Source: Stramenopiles sp. TOSAG23-3
Taxonomy: Eukaryota; Sar
Direction of reading: 5' to 3'
NCBI GenBank assembly: GCA_900128585.1
Contig: LT642203.1
Coordinates: 1-34,480, forward strand
DNA: 34,480 bases
Both the position numbers and the translations under genes were made by a program. Below, one piece after another: positions 1-9,433 of the stretch. Position 1 is the stretch's first letter; each line of letters opens with the position of its first letter. The notes beneath the pieces were generated by a model. The model was given only the letters and a program-made list of their open reading frames with translations. It was not told the origin of the DNA and made no database searches.

Positions 1-231
1 AGAAGATGTGTGTGTGGGTGTGGTGTATGTGGTTATAGACGAGAGTAAATTGATGATGATTATATTCACGATGATTAATAATAGGAATACGGACAATAAT
101 CTGGCAAAAAGAAATAGCACTGAATGAAAGAAAGTGTTTCCGTAAACTTTCAGCAGAGAGTTTGCAACACAGTACGCCTGGTCCTCTGAACCTCGTATTC
201 CCAGGAACTTTTTTTCTTTCTTTCTTTCTTA

Positions 232-3200
232 ATGAACGGTTTGGGCGAAATCAGTGGGACGGGCGAGGCGTTCGCGGATGAGAAAGGCCCTCCGCCGCCG
301 CCAACGTCGTCGTCATTTGTGACCATTGGTAGCAAGGCCCAACCGACTCTCCCCCCGGGGAGCACGCCAGGACAACGGCAGATGGCGTTTTCGGGCGCCC
401 CAATCAGCCATCACGATAGGAAAAAATTGCTGAAGGAGGTGCTTGGTGTGTGGACAAATCAACCGTACAACAGCGACACCAACAACACCAACGTCGCAAC
501 TAACATTCCTTCTGTAGTGTGCAGGCGTTGGTTTGAGAAGTGGAGAGTTTATAGCGACAACGAAGACGTTTCAAAGGATGACCAGCTTAGCCCAGGAGAA
601 GTGACGACACAGCACTTAAAGTCCGAGTCGGGGCAACTGGGTTTGGAGGCCCGCGAGAACCGCGACTACGTCATTGTCCCCCTGAGGTTTGTGGTACAGG
701 CAGTTCAAAAGTTCAACAACGGAGCAGAAATTGGTGCACGGGATAGGCCAATAATGGGGGAAGTTCTTGAGAATGGAGACATTGAATGGAGACCTTATCT
801 CGTCAATTTTGTTAAGACATGTGGGCTGCAGCGGTCAGACGACGCGTACGTCCCGTGCCCCTTAAAGCAGGTCCTCATGTTGCCGCCTTCGATGACTTTG
901 GGAACCTTGTACAGTAGATTAAACAATGCGATGCAACGCGATGATTCCGACGACGACTTCACTTTTTCAATGGCACCTCTCAACTTTCGAGTTTTTGTGC
1001 GAAAAGCTGTCAAAAAATGCATACCGCAATACAACCAGGAGCAGCAGTACTGCGGGCCTGACCCCGACAACGAAGAAGCATCTTGGACGTTTGTCCCCCT
1101 TACGGAAATGAAACGAGAAAAAGACCCGGAGTCAGGGGAATTTAGAAAAAAGAATGTGCCGAGCACAAAAACCTTTCAACACTTTGTAGACTCTCAACTG
1201 CGACACTTAGACCTGCGCACAAAACAGAGCAGATCTCCGTGCGCCCAGCTTGATTTATTGGTAGAATATTGGCCCTCTTGGGACAGCGATTTCTACAAAT
1301 CTACCCCGCCGTTGGTAGGACACATAGTCATGTGCACGCCTGAAGGTTCCACCGAGTACATGATGGCACGGGTGGAGAAGTGGAGGAAGTCAGGATGGAA
1401 GCAGGAGGTGCACGTCCATTACCTAGGGGAAAAAAGGTTATACGACCACTGGAAGGATCCAAGCAAAACAATGAGCATTCTGCCTGTTTCCAACTCCGAC
1501 TGGAGAGCGAACCTCAAGATCGCGAGCGAGTTTGCGTACGGGAAAAACAAATTTCGCAGGGCGAAAGTGTTTGGTTTTCACAGAGCCAAGATTGATCCAG
1601 AGAGTTTCAAAGACGGGCTGATGGTCACTTTGTATGGTACATTCGTAGACTTCAAGGTGTTCGACGAGGGGGGCAGCGGATGGAATGGCAACGCGCAAGT
1701 GGCATGCTTGTATAGCGACAAAATACGCCCTTTGAACGAGATGGCAAGCAAGCAAGGATCTCCATCGAGCAGTGCACAGGTAAGGTCCGACGCAGAGATG
1801 GCGGAGAGACTCGAAACATCCGACATATTGGCCAACATCGCCTCCGGCTCGCTTTCAGACGACCACATGCTAGTGTCTCCCCCAGGGCTGTCCCCCCAAG
1901 GACGACCGGCCGCGCAGCATGGGCAAAGTTCAACAAGCACAATGCTCGATTATGAATTAGGGGCGGGCGCCGACCAATACGACCAAATTGTTGCAACCCG
2001 GGAAGTACCGGGACGTTGCGGGCTTGAAAACCTGGGAAACACATGCTTCATGAACTCCATGCTTCAGTGCATGGGCAACACCACCATTTTCACCGAGTAT
2101 TTTTTGCGCAACAAGCACTGCAACGACATAAACACGGAAAATGTGCTTGGTTCCCAAGGCCGTCTTGCGCGCACGTACGCAGCCCTGATCCAGCAAATGT
2201 GGAGCGGCCAAAACGCATCCGTCTCTCCATACGACATGAAGGGAATCATCGGCGAGATCAGCCCGCAGTTTCAGGGTTACCGACAGCACGATGCCCAAGA
2301 GCTTTTGAACTTCTTGTTGGACGGGCTTCACGAAGACCTGAATATTGTCAAGAAGAAGCCGTACGTAGAAGACAAAGACCCGGAACCACACACCCCAGAC
2401 GAGATAGTAGCTGCAGGTGCATGGAGCAACTTTCTCCTTCGAAACAGGAGCTTTGTCGTGGATAAATTCTACGGCCAGCTCAGGAGTCACCTTACTTGCA
2501 ACAAGTGTGGGTTTGACACCGTCAAGTTCGACCCGTTCTTGTCGTTGAGTTTGCCTATTCCTCCGCCTTCTCATATAACTATCGGCAACGTCTACGTCTC
2601 CGCGGGTGACTGCAAAAACACAATAAGTCTGTACTCTGTGAAGGTGCCCCAGAAAACCGCTACCGTGCAGGACCTTCAAGAGATCGTTGCGAAGCGCTTG
2701 TCTGAGTTTGGCAGCAGCTTTGGGCGCCGTTTAAAGTTTGGCCCAGTATCTTCGAGCCAGTTGGAACCGTTTGAGTGGTATAAAGGGGGGCTTTACAGAA
2801 AGTACAACGGAAACGAGGATCTCATGGACTTAAAGAGCAAGGGGGAATGTATTCTATTCATGCTGCGAGGGCAAGAAGGTAGAGCCGGCATACTGCGCCT
2901 TTTGGCCCAGGAAGGGAACTTAACCGAGTCGGAGGTTCACCGGCTAGTCGGACGGACGCCATTGCATAATTTTAGCCCCCAGAGCGTCTTAAGGGAAGAT
3001 CCTAATGTGGGCGACGCCATAGCCCAAAGGCTGGACCACTTAGTCTATAAGTTCGTGAAGAAGGTGCAAATTGTCCACCGTTACAAAAAAAGTCAGGGGA
3101 ACGGTTATTACAGCGCCTCCATGAGCAGCGTTAAACAAAAAAACACATGGTTGTTCAGGGTTCGCTCTAATGCCACGCTTGGGGAAATCGAACAATACGC

Positions 3201-4413
3201 GGTCAATCATGTCCAAGGTATCAGCTGGGGCGACGCGTTTGAGGAGAGGACTGAGAAGAAGGACACTCGAGTGCGTCAAAGGAGCGAAGATGGGAACAGC
3301 GAACCAGGTGCATTATCGTCGTCCTCTCGAAAAGTAGCCAGGACTTCCGAGATGCAGACAAGCCCGACAGCCCCGTTTCCGAAAATTCCCCCAAGGAAGC
3401 CATTTACGATGGGCTTCGGCATGAACGCATCCTTCAACCAGTTGCAAACTGCCAATGCCTATGCTTTCGACGATGAGAATAGACCGACGCGTCTACAAGA
3501 TTATTTGGATTCAGCACAGAACTATTCTGGCTACAGCAACAGGAAGGTTTCAGACTTTGTCATCTATGTTGACTGGGCAAACGAGGACGATTTTGAGAGC
3601 CGCATGGACAGCGACTCCGAGGGCATTGTGCATATGAATGGCCTCGAGGCGAAAATGACGGGCATGTCGCACTCGCCAACGTCCGGAAGAAAAAAGAAGG
3701 TAGGCCTGACCCTGGAAAAGTGCTTCTCTGTATTTTCTGAAAAAGAGCAGCTTGGGGAGAGCGACGAGTGGTACTGTCCATCCTGCAAGGAGCACGTACG
3801 AGCGCACAAGAAAATGGACGTTTGGAAAGCCCCGGACGTGCTTATTGTCCACTTAAAACGCTTTGAATATGCTGCAAGCAAGCAAAATCCCTATTCGCCC
3901 AACAGGAAGAAGCTGGACCGCCCTGTGCACTTTCCCGCCGGCGACGATGTTTTGGAACTGGACGAGTTTGTCAAAGGCCCAAATGAAGAGGGAAAGTCTT
4001 TGCGGTACAAGCTGTTTGCAGTCAGCGAACATTCAGGAGACCTGGCATATGGCCATTACACGGCGAGCTGCCTGAACCACCGCAACAACGTGTGGTACAA
4101 GTTTAACGATTCCTGGGTTTCAAACATGAGGGGGCCAGAAGAAATAAACAGGCGCACAGCGTATGTCTTGTTCTACGAAAGGGTGGAAGAAGAGGAGACG
4201 CTGAATCCTGAAGTGGACGGCGCGGGGGTAGAGGAGGAGTGCGCGGGGGTAGAGGAGTTACAAAATGGTAGTGTGTTAGGTGTCAAAGAGGAAATGTTGG
4301 ATAAAGACCAACGGAAAAAATCGGAAGAAAAAGTTGTTTTGACACAGCAACCACCACAGCAAACCCCAAGAATTATTGTGAATGGCGAAGGCCAGGAGGT
4401 ATCATCGGTGTGA
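232..4413 (+). CDS. Ubiquitin carboxyl-terminal hydrolase with N-terminal DUSP domain (USP4/11/15 or plant UBP-type)
   Basis: A 1393-residue cysteine protease predicted to remove ubiquitin from proteins. Seen: a Pro-rich N-terminus (PPPPP near residue 20), then a DUSP-like region at about 62-170 with RRWFEKW and YVIVPLRFVVQAV. The catalytic core starts near 595 with the Cys box GLENLGNTCFMNSMLQC (Cys605). The His box is YGHYTAS (His1275), followed by WYKFNDSWV (Asn1292/Asp1293). Two zinc-knuckle pairs are present, CNKC (756/759) and CPSC (1182/1185). The core is split by a long insert (about 780-1150) holding a probable ubiquitin-like stretch and low-complexity sequence, as is usual in USP4/15 relatives. 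The acidic tail after about 1320 looks disordered. The start is the first ATG after a pyrimidine tract. All catalytic residues are present, so it should be active. No paralogue-level assignment is possible by eye. Confidence 0.95.
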   Translation: MNGLGEISGTGEAFADEKGPPPPPTSSSFVTIGSKAQPTLPPGSTPGQRQMAFSGAPISHHDRKKLLKEVLGVWTNQPYNSDTNNTNVATNIPSVVCRRWFEKWRVYSDNEDVSKDDQLSPGEVTTQHLKSESGQLGLEARENRDYVIVPLRFVVQAVQKFNNGAEIGARDRPIMGEVLENGDIEWRPYLVNFVKTCGLQRSDDAYVPCPLKQVLMLPPSMTLGTLYSRLNNAMQRDDSDDDFTFSMAPLNFRVFVRKAVKKCIPQYNQEQQYCGPDPDNEEASWTFVPLTEMKREKDPESGEFRKKNVPSTKTFQHFVDSQLRHLDLRTKQSRSPCAQLDLLVEYWPSWDSDFYKSTPPLVGHIVMCTPEGSTEYMMARVEKWRKSGWKQEVHVHYLGEKRLYDHWKDPSKTMSILPVSNSDWRANLKIASEFAYGKNKFRRAKVFGFHRAKIDPESFKDGLMVTLYGTFVDFKVFDEGGSGWNGNAQVACLYSDKIRPLNEMASKQGSPSSSAQVRSDAEMAERLETSDILANIASGSLSDDHMLVSPPGLSPQGRPAAQHGQSSTSTMLDYELGAGADQYDQIVATREVPGRCGLENLGNTCFMNSMLQCMGNTTIFTEYFLRNKHCNDINTENVLGSQGRLARTYAALIQQMWSGQNASVSPYDMKGIIGEISPQFQGYRQHDAQELLNFLLDGLHEDLNIVKKKPYVEDKDPEPHTPDEIVAAGAWSNFLLRNRSFVVDKFYGQLRSHLTCNKCGFDTVKFDPFLSLSLPIPPPSHITIGNVYVSAGDCKNTISLYSVKVPQKTATVQDLQEIVAKRLSEFGSSFGRRLKFGPVSSSQLEPFEWYKGGLYRKYNGNEDLMDLKSKGECILFMLRGQEGRAGILRLLAQEGNLTESEVHRLVGRTPLHNFSPQSVLREDPNVGDAIAQRLDHLVYKFVKKVQIVHRYKKSQGNGYYSASMSSVKQKNTWLFRVRSNATLGEIEQYAVNHVQGISWGDAFEERTEKKDTRVRQRSEDGNSEPGALSSSSRKVARTSEMQTSPTAPFPKIPPRKPFTMGFGMNASFNQLQTANAYAFDDENRPTRLQDYLDSAQNYSGYSNRKVSDFVIYVDWANEDDFESRMDSDSEGIVHMNGLEAKMTGMSHSPTSGRKKKVGLTLEKCFSVFSEKEQLGESDEWYCPSCKEHVRAHKKMDVWKAPDVLIVHLKRFEYAASKQNPYSPNRKKLDRPVHFPAGDDVLELDEFVKGPNEEGKSLRYKLFAVSEHSGDLAYGHYTASCLNHRNNVWYKFNDSWVSNMRGPEEINRRTAYVLFYERVEEEETLNPEVDGAGVEEECAGVEELQNGSVLGVKEEMLDKDQRKKSEEKVVLTQQPPQQTPRIIVNGEGQEVSSV

Positions 4414-4441
4414 ACGGCAGGGCGCGGGCGTCGTGTTTGTA

Positions 4442-4447
4442 AATAAA
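4442..4447 (+). terminator. AATAAA polyadenylation-like hexamer after the ubiquitin protease
   Basis: AATAAA lies about 30 bases after the TGA stop of the protease, in the short gap before the convergent small gene. The spacing fits a cleavage/polyadenylation signal, but the region is AT-rich and the hexamer could be chance. Confidence 0.35.
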
Positions 4448-4537
4448 ATAGATTTACACATAATTCGTAAGAACTAGATATTTTTGTAACACCTGTACCG
4501 TTCTCCCTCCCTCTTCCTTTGGGGCCAGCCTTTACAT

Positions 4538-4873
4538 CTACGACGAGGCTTCTTTTGAGAACATGGATGAGCTCACCTCGACGTGGTCGTCGTGCTTTAG
4601 TTTGCTGCTGATAATATCCGACAAGTCGAGCTCTTCACCAGTTTCGACGACAACTATACGGGTAGGAACACCTAACTTTACCCAGCCTTGGTACTCTTCT
4701 TCGTCGTACCGAGCGATTGCAACATGCCCCAACCATTTAATATTTTGCGGGCCGTTTCCACAGGGGATGGATATAACTTTCTCCCCCTCATACCCATTAA
4801 CGTGGGCGTTAATTATCATAATTTCTATTGGGGCTGCTGGCTTGGCCTCATCGCCTTTCTTCTCCTCCGACAT
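4538..4873 (-). CDS. Small protein with a Par3/HAL N-terminal-like domain
   Basis: A 111-residue protein starting at an ATG (MSEEKK). No signal peptide or membrane segment is visible. Residues about 16-100 form one domain with the pattern VISIPCGNG, then IKWLGHVAIARY, then LDLSDIISSKLKHDDHVEV. This resembles the Par3/HAL N-terminal domain family: Par3 has VVVPCGDG, an AV-x-RY helix and LDLDDIL followed by a D-D-x-L-V-V ending, all in the same order. In Par3 this domain is a DIX-like fold that self-assembles head to tail. Here it stands alone with only short charged tails, so it may be a small oligomerising adaptor; that role is inference. The gene is convergent with the ubiquitin protease, 124 bases apart, and is followed upstream by a long AT-rich spacer. 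The family assignment was made by eye and could be wrong. Confidence 0.7.
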   Translation of the reverse strand: MSEEKKGDEAKPAAPIEIMIINAHVNGYEGEKVISIPCGNGPQNIKWLGHVAIARYDEEEYQGWVKLGVPTRIVVVETGEELDLSDIISSKLKHDDHVEVSSSMFSKEASS

Positions 4874-5287
4874 TGTCGTTACCTATACGGGTTTTCCAGA
4901 CAGACTCGGCAATTTCCTTGCTTACGACCGGTTTTAATCGCGTTGATAATAGAATGTATTGGGTTCTTGTTTTCTATTTTTATTTCTCCTTCGAATGCAT
5001 TGATCGGTACATTTGAGGGAGTGGTTTGGAAGGAAGAAATGGTACTGTTCAATGATGAATTATTATTATTATTTATAATAATAATACGGAAGAAAAACAA
5101 ATTCCTATTATTATTATTATTTATTAATACAATAACAACCACCTTTCTTCATCATTCATTTCAAAAAATAATAAAGAAAACAAGAAAACAACAAGAAGAA
5201 AGAAGAAGAAGACGTGTTGTGTTTGTGAAGTTGCGAACACATAAAAAATTCAATAAATAATGTAATTCAATAAAATATTATTTATAC

Positions 5288-5297
5288 TAGACGACTA
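5288..5297. repeat. Scattered 10-mer TAGACGACTA (first of five copies)
   Basis: Exact copies at 5288-5297, 5388-5397, 5617-5626, 18996-19005 and 33406-33415, all on the + strand and all in AT-rich spacers. Chance expectation for any fixed 10-mer here is well below one. Confidence 0.8.
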
Positions 5298-5427
5298 ATA
5301 AATAATAATAAATCTATTCAATCCATCATCAATCAAATTAAAAAAACAAAAAAACTATTATAGAAGAAGAATATGACTGTAATATTATAGACGACTATTT
5401 ATTAATAAAAATAAATATTTATTTTAG

Positions 5428-5439
5428 TACTGTACAGTA
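5428..5439. repeat. 12-bp perfect palindrome TACTGTACAGTA
   Basis: A self-complementary 12-mer inside AT-rich spacer, immediately overlapping further GTACAGTA sequence. It could be a dimeric protein site; no function is shown. Confidence 0.4.
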
Positions 5440-6548
5440 CAGTATTATGCAAAAAATAATAATAAAATATTTTCGTGATATTAATGTTAGTTGTTGTTGT
5501 TAGTAGTAGTTGTAGTAGTAGTAATCTGATAGATTATTTTACACTACTACACTACGTGAAGTATAATATTTTAATGGAATTGCTTAGTGACTAGTATAAT
5601 AAATATTAGTTTCTTTTAGACGACTAAATATTTATTACTCATTTTCTTTCTTCTTCTTATAACTAGGACTATACGACCTCCTTGTTTTCTATTTTCACCT
5701 TCTTTGTTTGTCGTTAAAATATTTTCATTCCATTCAATGCTAGTACCGGTACCTGTACCAAACTATTTATATACCAAACAACAGTTTGAAATTCTTAAAT
5801 ATAACGATTATGATGTGACAACTACCGAGAAAATAAAAATATCGCGTCGTCACGAAGTAAAGTAAAGAGAGAGAGAGAAAGGGGTATAATAATACACATT
5901 AATACGTACGGCGGTACGTTACGAAGGGAAAGAAAAGAAAGAAAGAGAGAAGAAGAGGAGGAAGAAGAAAATAAATTAAAAAAAAGCAACGAAAGTCTCA
6001 ACAACACACAACGTTCTCATTTTTATAGTTTTATTATACAGACTAGCTAGTTAAAATAAATTCGCTTTGTTGTGGTAAAGCAAAATAAAAAAAAATCATT
6101 TATTGTTGTTGTTGTTGTGAGAAGAACATGTTTAACATAATAATAGTATAGTCATCTTCTTCTTTCTCCTCCTCTTCTACTAGAGCAAAAGCAAAAACAA
6201 AAACAAAAAAAAATATAATAGTCTATAATAATAATACTCACTACTACTATAAAAAAATTAATAATATATTTCAAAAAAAGTTGAAAGACCCACCACTTCA
6301 CTCTCTGAAAAAGTATATCAACCTATAAAAAGAAGAAGTCTTTTGCTTACAACAAAAAAAAAAGAGAAGGAAAAGGTCAGAACAGAACAATTTATAGGTC
6401 TGATTTATGAACATTGCCATTTGCTAAAATTGTTCCGAAGCCTTTCCCGTAGGTAGTTTTCTGTTTTTGTTGATTCTTCATCCCCTCCTCCTCCGTTCGG
6501 CCAACAGGGATCCATCACACTGGAAAACAAGGGTTCGTGCGCGCTGAC

Positions 6549-8234
6549 ATGAGTGACGTAATCGACTCGGAGACTCTGGTCCGTTTTTTCAACGACCAAG
6601 ACGCGGTGGCGGAGCAAATAAAAAAGGGTGCCTCTGGGCCAATAAGGCTGGACTTGAGCAACAAGTTATCAATATGTTCAGGGGACATTGTTAACATGAA
6701 ATGTGACGGCATAGCGTGCCCGTTTAACGTGCGAATGCGCCCGGCAATACCGGTGAGCACAGCACTGCTGTCCAAGGCTGGGTTTCACACGCAGGACGCG
6801 CTGAGGCGATTGAAAAGCCAAGAAAGATGCCACCACTCTGGAAGGTTTCACACGTCTCAGACACTAGCAGTCGACGGCGGAAACCTGCACTGCAAGACGT
6901 TGATTACGTGCGTCACACCCACTTATAGCAACAAGTACGAGTCCGCAGCAGTGAACGCCCTGGACAAAATAATTGTAAATATCCTCACCTCCGCGGTCGA
7001 ATCAAAGTGCCGCTCAGTCGCCTTTTGCGGGCTGTTTAACACCATCGTTGCCGACGGGTACGACCATAGCATTGCAGTGCACGTTGCAATGAAATCGTTG
7101 CGAAAATTTCTTGAGAAATACAGCGGGAAATTCGACCACGTGGTCTTCTTTGCGTTGGATTGCGAAGAGCTTGCCCTCTTCCAGTCCGCAGCCCCTGTCT
7201 ACTTCCCAAGGACCTCGGCGGAGCTGGACGAGTCGAAGCTGGTCCGAAATTCCCTAACTTCAGTGTACAAGACAAAGCGCGCCAATACGTTTGCGCCAGA
7301 AAGGGCAGTGCGAGTGTCTGCAATGCCAGGGGCAAACGATGGGGGCGCGAGCAGAGCAGACAAGACAGAGAAAGCACTCTCGCGGTTCAAGTCGATGTCT
7401 TACTCACCACTGTACGATGCGACCGAGTCGCGCACCAGGGCCCAGGCCACCGTCCGGGAACATGTCCCGAAGCTTCCCCAAAAGACGCTGTTTGTCCGGC
7501 GCTTCAACGTGCTGAACGTGACCTTTGGTAAACCAATGACGGTGCCAAAGAAGTTGTCTCATACAAGTTCGAAGTACACCGCTTACGAAATAAACGTCAT
7601 GTCCGAGACCAAGCCCCTGTTCACCATGTACCGCCGCTTTAGCGAATTTTACGACGTGTTTTCGAACGTGCTGGAGACCGCGTACGCGGAGAGTGACAAG
7701 GGTATTCTGAAGGCGCTAAAAAACGTAGAATTTCCCTCCCGAGTAATCTTCTGGGGGTCTTCCATGGACGAAGAAGTGGTGAAGGAGCGCTTGGAGAAGC
7801 TTCAAATCGTCATGTCGAGAATGATCTCGGTTGAGAACGCTTCGATCCCAGTGATCAAGATGATCGAGCATTTCTTGCACGTAACAACCCCAACGGACGA
7901 GGACGCGATGCGCACCCTTCGCTTCGGAAATGGTGCAACGCCTTATGGCTACTCTAAGAACAACCAAGGGGTCCACTCCGCGAAAGAAAACCAAAATAGT
8001 CAGAACTCGACCAATAGTGCCCCAGCGAAAGTCAACAAGGTTGAAAATGTGGCGAAGCCTAAAACAGGCCGATCGTTTCGGGACAACGTGCCCAGCGATT
8101 CGTCCGGGGCTGAAAAAGCCAAAAGGCAAACGCGAAAGTCGAACGGTCCAATGGCCGCAAGGGTAAGAATATTCAACGATTTCGACACCGCGAGAGGCGA
8201 GGGCAATCGGTTCATCACAAACGAATCCTTGTGA
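6549..8234 (+). CDS. Degenerate macrodomain-PX domain fusion protein
   Basis: A 561-residue protein. The frame opens upstream with GTG at 6537, but the ATG at 6549 (MSDVIDSE) is the sensible eukaryotic start. Residues about 25-215 resemble a macrodomain: GDIVNMKCDGIACPFN matches the GDI-x(4)-D-(A/G)-I-V-N-(A)-A-N start, and a C-terminal helix GYDHSIAVHVAMKSLRKFL fits the last macro helix. The usual Gly-rich ligand loop is replaced by VRMRPAIPVSTALLSKAG, so ADP-ribose hydrolysis is doubtful. Residues about 315-445 form a PX domain with the phosphoinositide-binding RRF motif (Arg362, Arg363, Phe364) and a C-terminal helix ending in MIEHFLHV. The remaining tail is basic and disordered (KAKRQTRKSNG). 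Likely role: a phosphoinositide-recruited endosomal or membrane protein with a pseudo-macro module. GDAP2-like proteins pair a degenerate macrodomain with CRAL-TRIO instead of PX. Confidence 0.85.
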   Translation: MSDVIDSETLVRFFNDQDAVAEQIKKGASGPIRLDLSNKLSICSGDIVNMKCDGIACPFNVRMRPAIPVSTALLSKAGFHTQDALRRLKSQERCHHSGRFHTSQTLAVDGGNLHCKTLITCVTPTYSNKYESAAVNALDKIIVNILTSAVESKCRSVAFCGLFNTIVADGYDHSIAVHVAMKSLRKFLEKYSGKFDHVVFFALDCEELALFQSAAPVYFPRTSAELDESKLVRNSLTSVYKTKRANTFAPERAVRVSAMPGANDGGASRADKTEKALSRFKSMSYSPLYDATESRTRAQATVREHVPKLPQKTLFVRRFNVLNVTFGKPMTVPKKLSHTSSKYTAYEINVMSETKPLFTMYRRFSEFYDVFSNVLETAYAESDKGILKALKNVEFPSRVIFWGSSMDEEVVKERLEKLQIVMSRMISVENASIPVIKMIEHFLHVTTPTDEDAMRTLRFGNGATPYGYSKNNQGVHSAKENQNSQNSTNSAPAKVNKVENVAKPKTGRSFRDNVPSDSSGAEKAKRQTRKSNGPMAARVRIFNDFDTARGEGNRFITNESL

Positions 8235-8758
8235 GCCGTACGCCGGCTACAAAACGCTGTTAGAATAGACCCCAGGCGTATCCCGAAATGTATAAAAAGA
8301 AAAAACAACACCTCTCATTAGTTCAAGGAAAAAGAAAGAAACAATCAAGGAGAGAGGAAAAATGACAGTAGCGAGGAGCGTTTCAAAGGTAAAAATTCCA
8401 GAAGACAGAAGACACAGAAACTTTCTCTTCGTATACACGCATTTACAAAATTAAAATTATCAAATTTGTTAATTATAAAATTTGTTTTTTTTTCATTTGT
8501 TTTTCATTTGTTATCGTGATTAACGTATCATATGATATCATATCATATGATCAGATACTTACGATTACTTCGATGATGAAAGTTTTAGGGGAAATATAAA
8601 AATGTACTACACATTACCTGGTATGATATGTACATGTGTGTACGCGCGCGTGAGGTCCCAGTGCCTCGTCTTTCTCCGGATTTTAAAAGCAAGGATAGGG
8701 GTGGGCTTCTCAACCACTTTACTAAAAAAATGGTTCCCATCACAAGACATCACATCAC
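8235..8758. other. Convergent 3' gap between macro-PX and TMED genes
   Basis: Non-coding, AT-rich. It contains T runs with repeated CATTTGTT (8470-8512), a near-palindromic cluster of CATATGAT units (8527-8552) and one TACCTGGTA motif (8615-8623). No gene is seen. Confidence 0.6.
8615..8623. repeat. Scattered near-palindrome TACCWGGTA (first of eight copies)
   Basis: Exact copies at 8615, 9761, 15928, 22400 (across the alpha-actinin stop), 29045, 33109, 33340 and 33347. The two forms are reverse complements. Several are followed by or close to TATAAT. Confidence 0.8.
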
Positions 8759-9433
8759 TTATACCAACTTTTTTGACTCAAAAAAGTCCTTCAAATGCCT
8801 AACTTGCCACCCGGCGGAGACGAGCATTACAGTAGTCTGCAAAATGCTCCACCACATGACCCTGGTGTTCGTACTTTCACTGGTGTTACGAAAGTCTTCC
8901 TCACGCTGCCTTTGGTAATGCAGCTCGTTCATTACCGAAGCAATTCTATCAGACAATTTGCGCACGCGCACTTCTACGTCGGAAAGGTGTTCCTTCTTCG
9001 CCAGCGCGGTGTAGTCAATGGTGGACTCTCCCACTTGGAGGTCCAAGTGAAACTTGAACTTTTTCGGTTCCCCAAACCAACCCTTTGTTCGGTTAACTTC
9101 CATACACACTTCAAAGACACCCTCCTCCTCCGATGTAAATGCGAACCGGCCGTCGACGCCGGCGTTCTCGGACAAGACCTTCTTGTTGCCCTCTTTCGTG
9201 ACGGTGATAAGGATACCAAGTGCTTTCCCGGACGAGTCAAACGTTCCGTCACTGTCAATATCTGGGTTTTCGTACACCCCGACGACAACGGTGTGGGCGG
9301 GGACTTCCTCCAAAAAGCACCGCCTTACCCCCTGCGTGACCAAGAAGTAAAGCGCTTCGCTTTGGTCCAAGCAGCACAAAAAGGTTGCCACCACGAGCAA
9401 CAATGCAGAGACGGTTTTCGTTCGGAAGGCCAT
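8759..9433 (-). CDS. p24/TMED family (emp24/GOLD) ER-Golgi cargo receptor
   Basis: A 224-residue type I membrane protein. The frame opens further upstream only through GTG; the ATG at 9433 gives MAFRTKTVSALLLVVATFL, a clean signal peptide cut near SEA-LYF. The GOLD domain follows with the conserved cysteine pair Cys39 and Cys110. It ends in a DVEVRVRKLSDRI heptad stretch typical of the p24 coiled coil. One membrane span lies at about 193-211. The cytosolic tail RHLKDFFESKKLV carries both the diphenylalanine (FF) COPII signal and a C-terminal KKLV dilysine COPI retrieval signal. All family hallmarks and length match, so it should cycle between ER and Golgi selecting cargo such as GPI-anchored proteins. 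The p24 subfamily (alpha, beta, gamma, delta) is not assigned. Confidence 0.95.
   Translation of the reverse strand: MAFRTKTVSALLLVVATFLCCLDQSEALYFLVTQGVRRCFLEEVPAHTVVVGVYENPDIDSDGTFDSSGKALGILITVTKEGNKKVLSENAGVDGRFAFTSEEEGVFEVCMEVNRTKGWFGEPKKFKFHLDLQVGESTIDYTALAKKEHLSDVEVRVRKLSDRIASVMNELHYQRQREEDFRNTSESTNTRVMWWSILQTTVMLVSAGWQVRHLKDFFESKKLV

Larger units (their letters stand above)
4874..6548. other. AT-rich divergent spacer (about 1.7 kb) between the small Par3/HAL-like gene and the macro-PX gene
   Basis: No convincing gene or structured RNA is visible. It holds TTATTA runs near 5065-5130, GTT/AGT trinucleotide runs near 5490-5525, a 12-bp palindrome (5428-5439), purine tracts (5865-5970), GTT repeats near 6100, and three copies of TAGACGACTA (5288, 5388, 5617). 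Promoters of both flanking genes must lie here, but no clear core element stands out. Confidence 0.6.

Noticed and set aside
4563-5260. Overlapping plus-strand ORFs of 124 and 190 residues
   Set aside because: Shadows of the minus-strand Par3/HAL-like gene that run on into AT-rich repeats.
6537-6548. Upstream GTG start for the macro-PX gene; likewise GTG at 9505 (TMED), TTG at 28700 (glucocerebrosidase) and TTG at 33754 (orphan membrane protein)
   Set aside because: Non-ATG starts are not expected here, and for TMED and glucocerebrosidase the ATG start restores a clean signal peptide.
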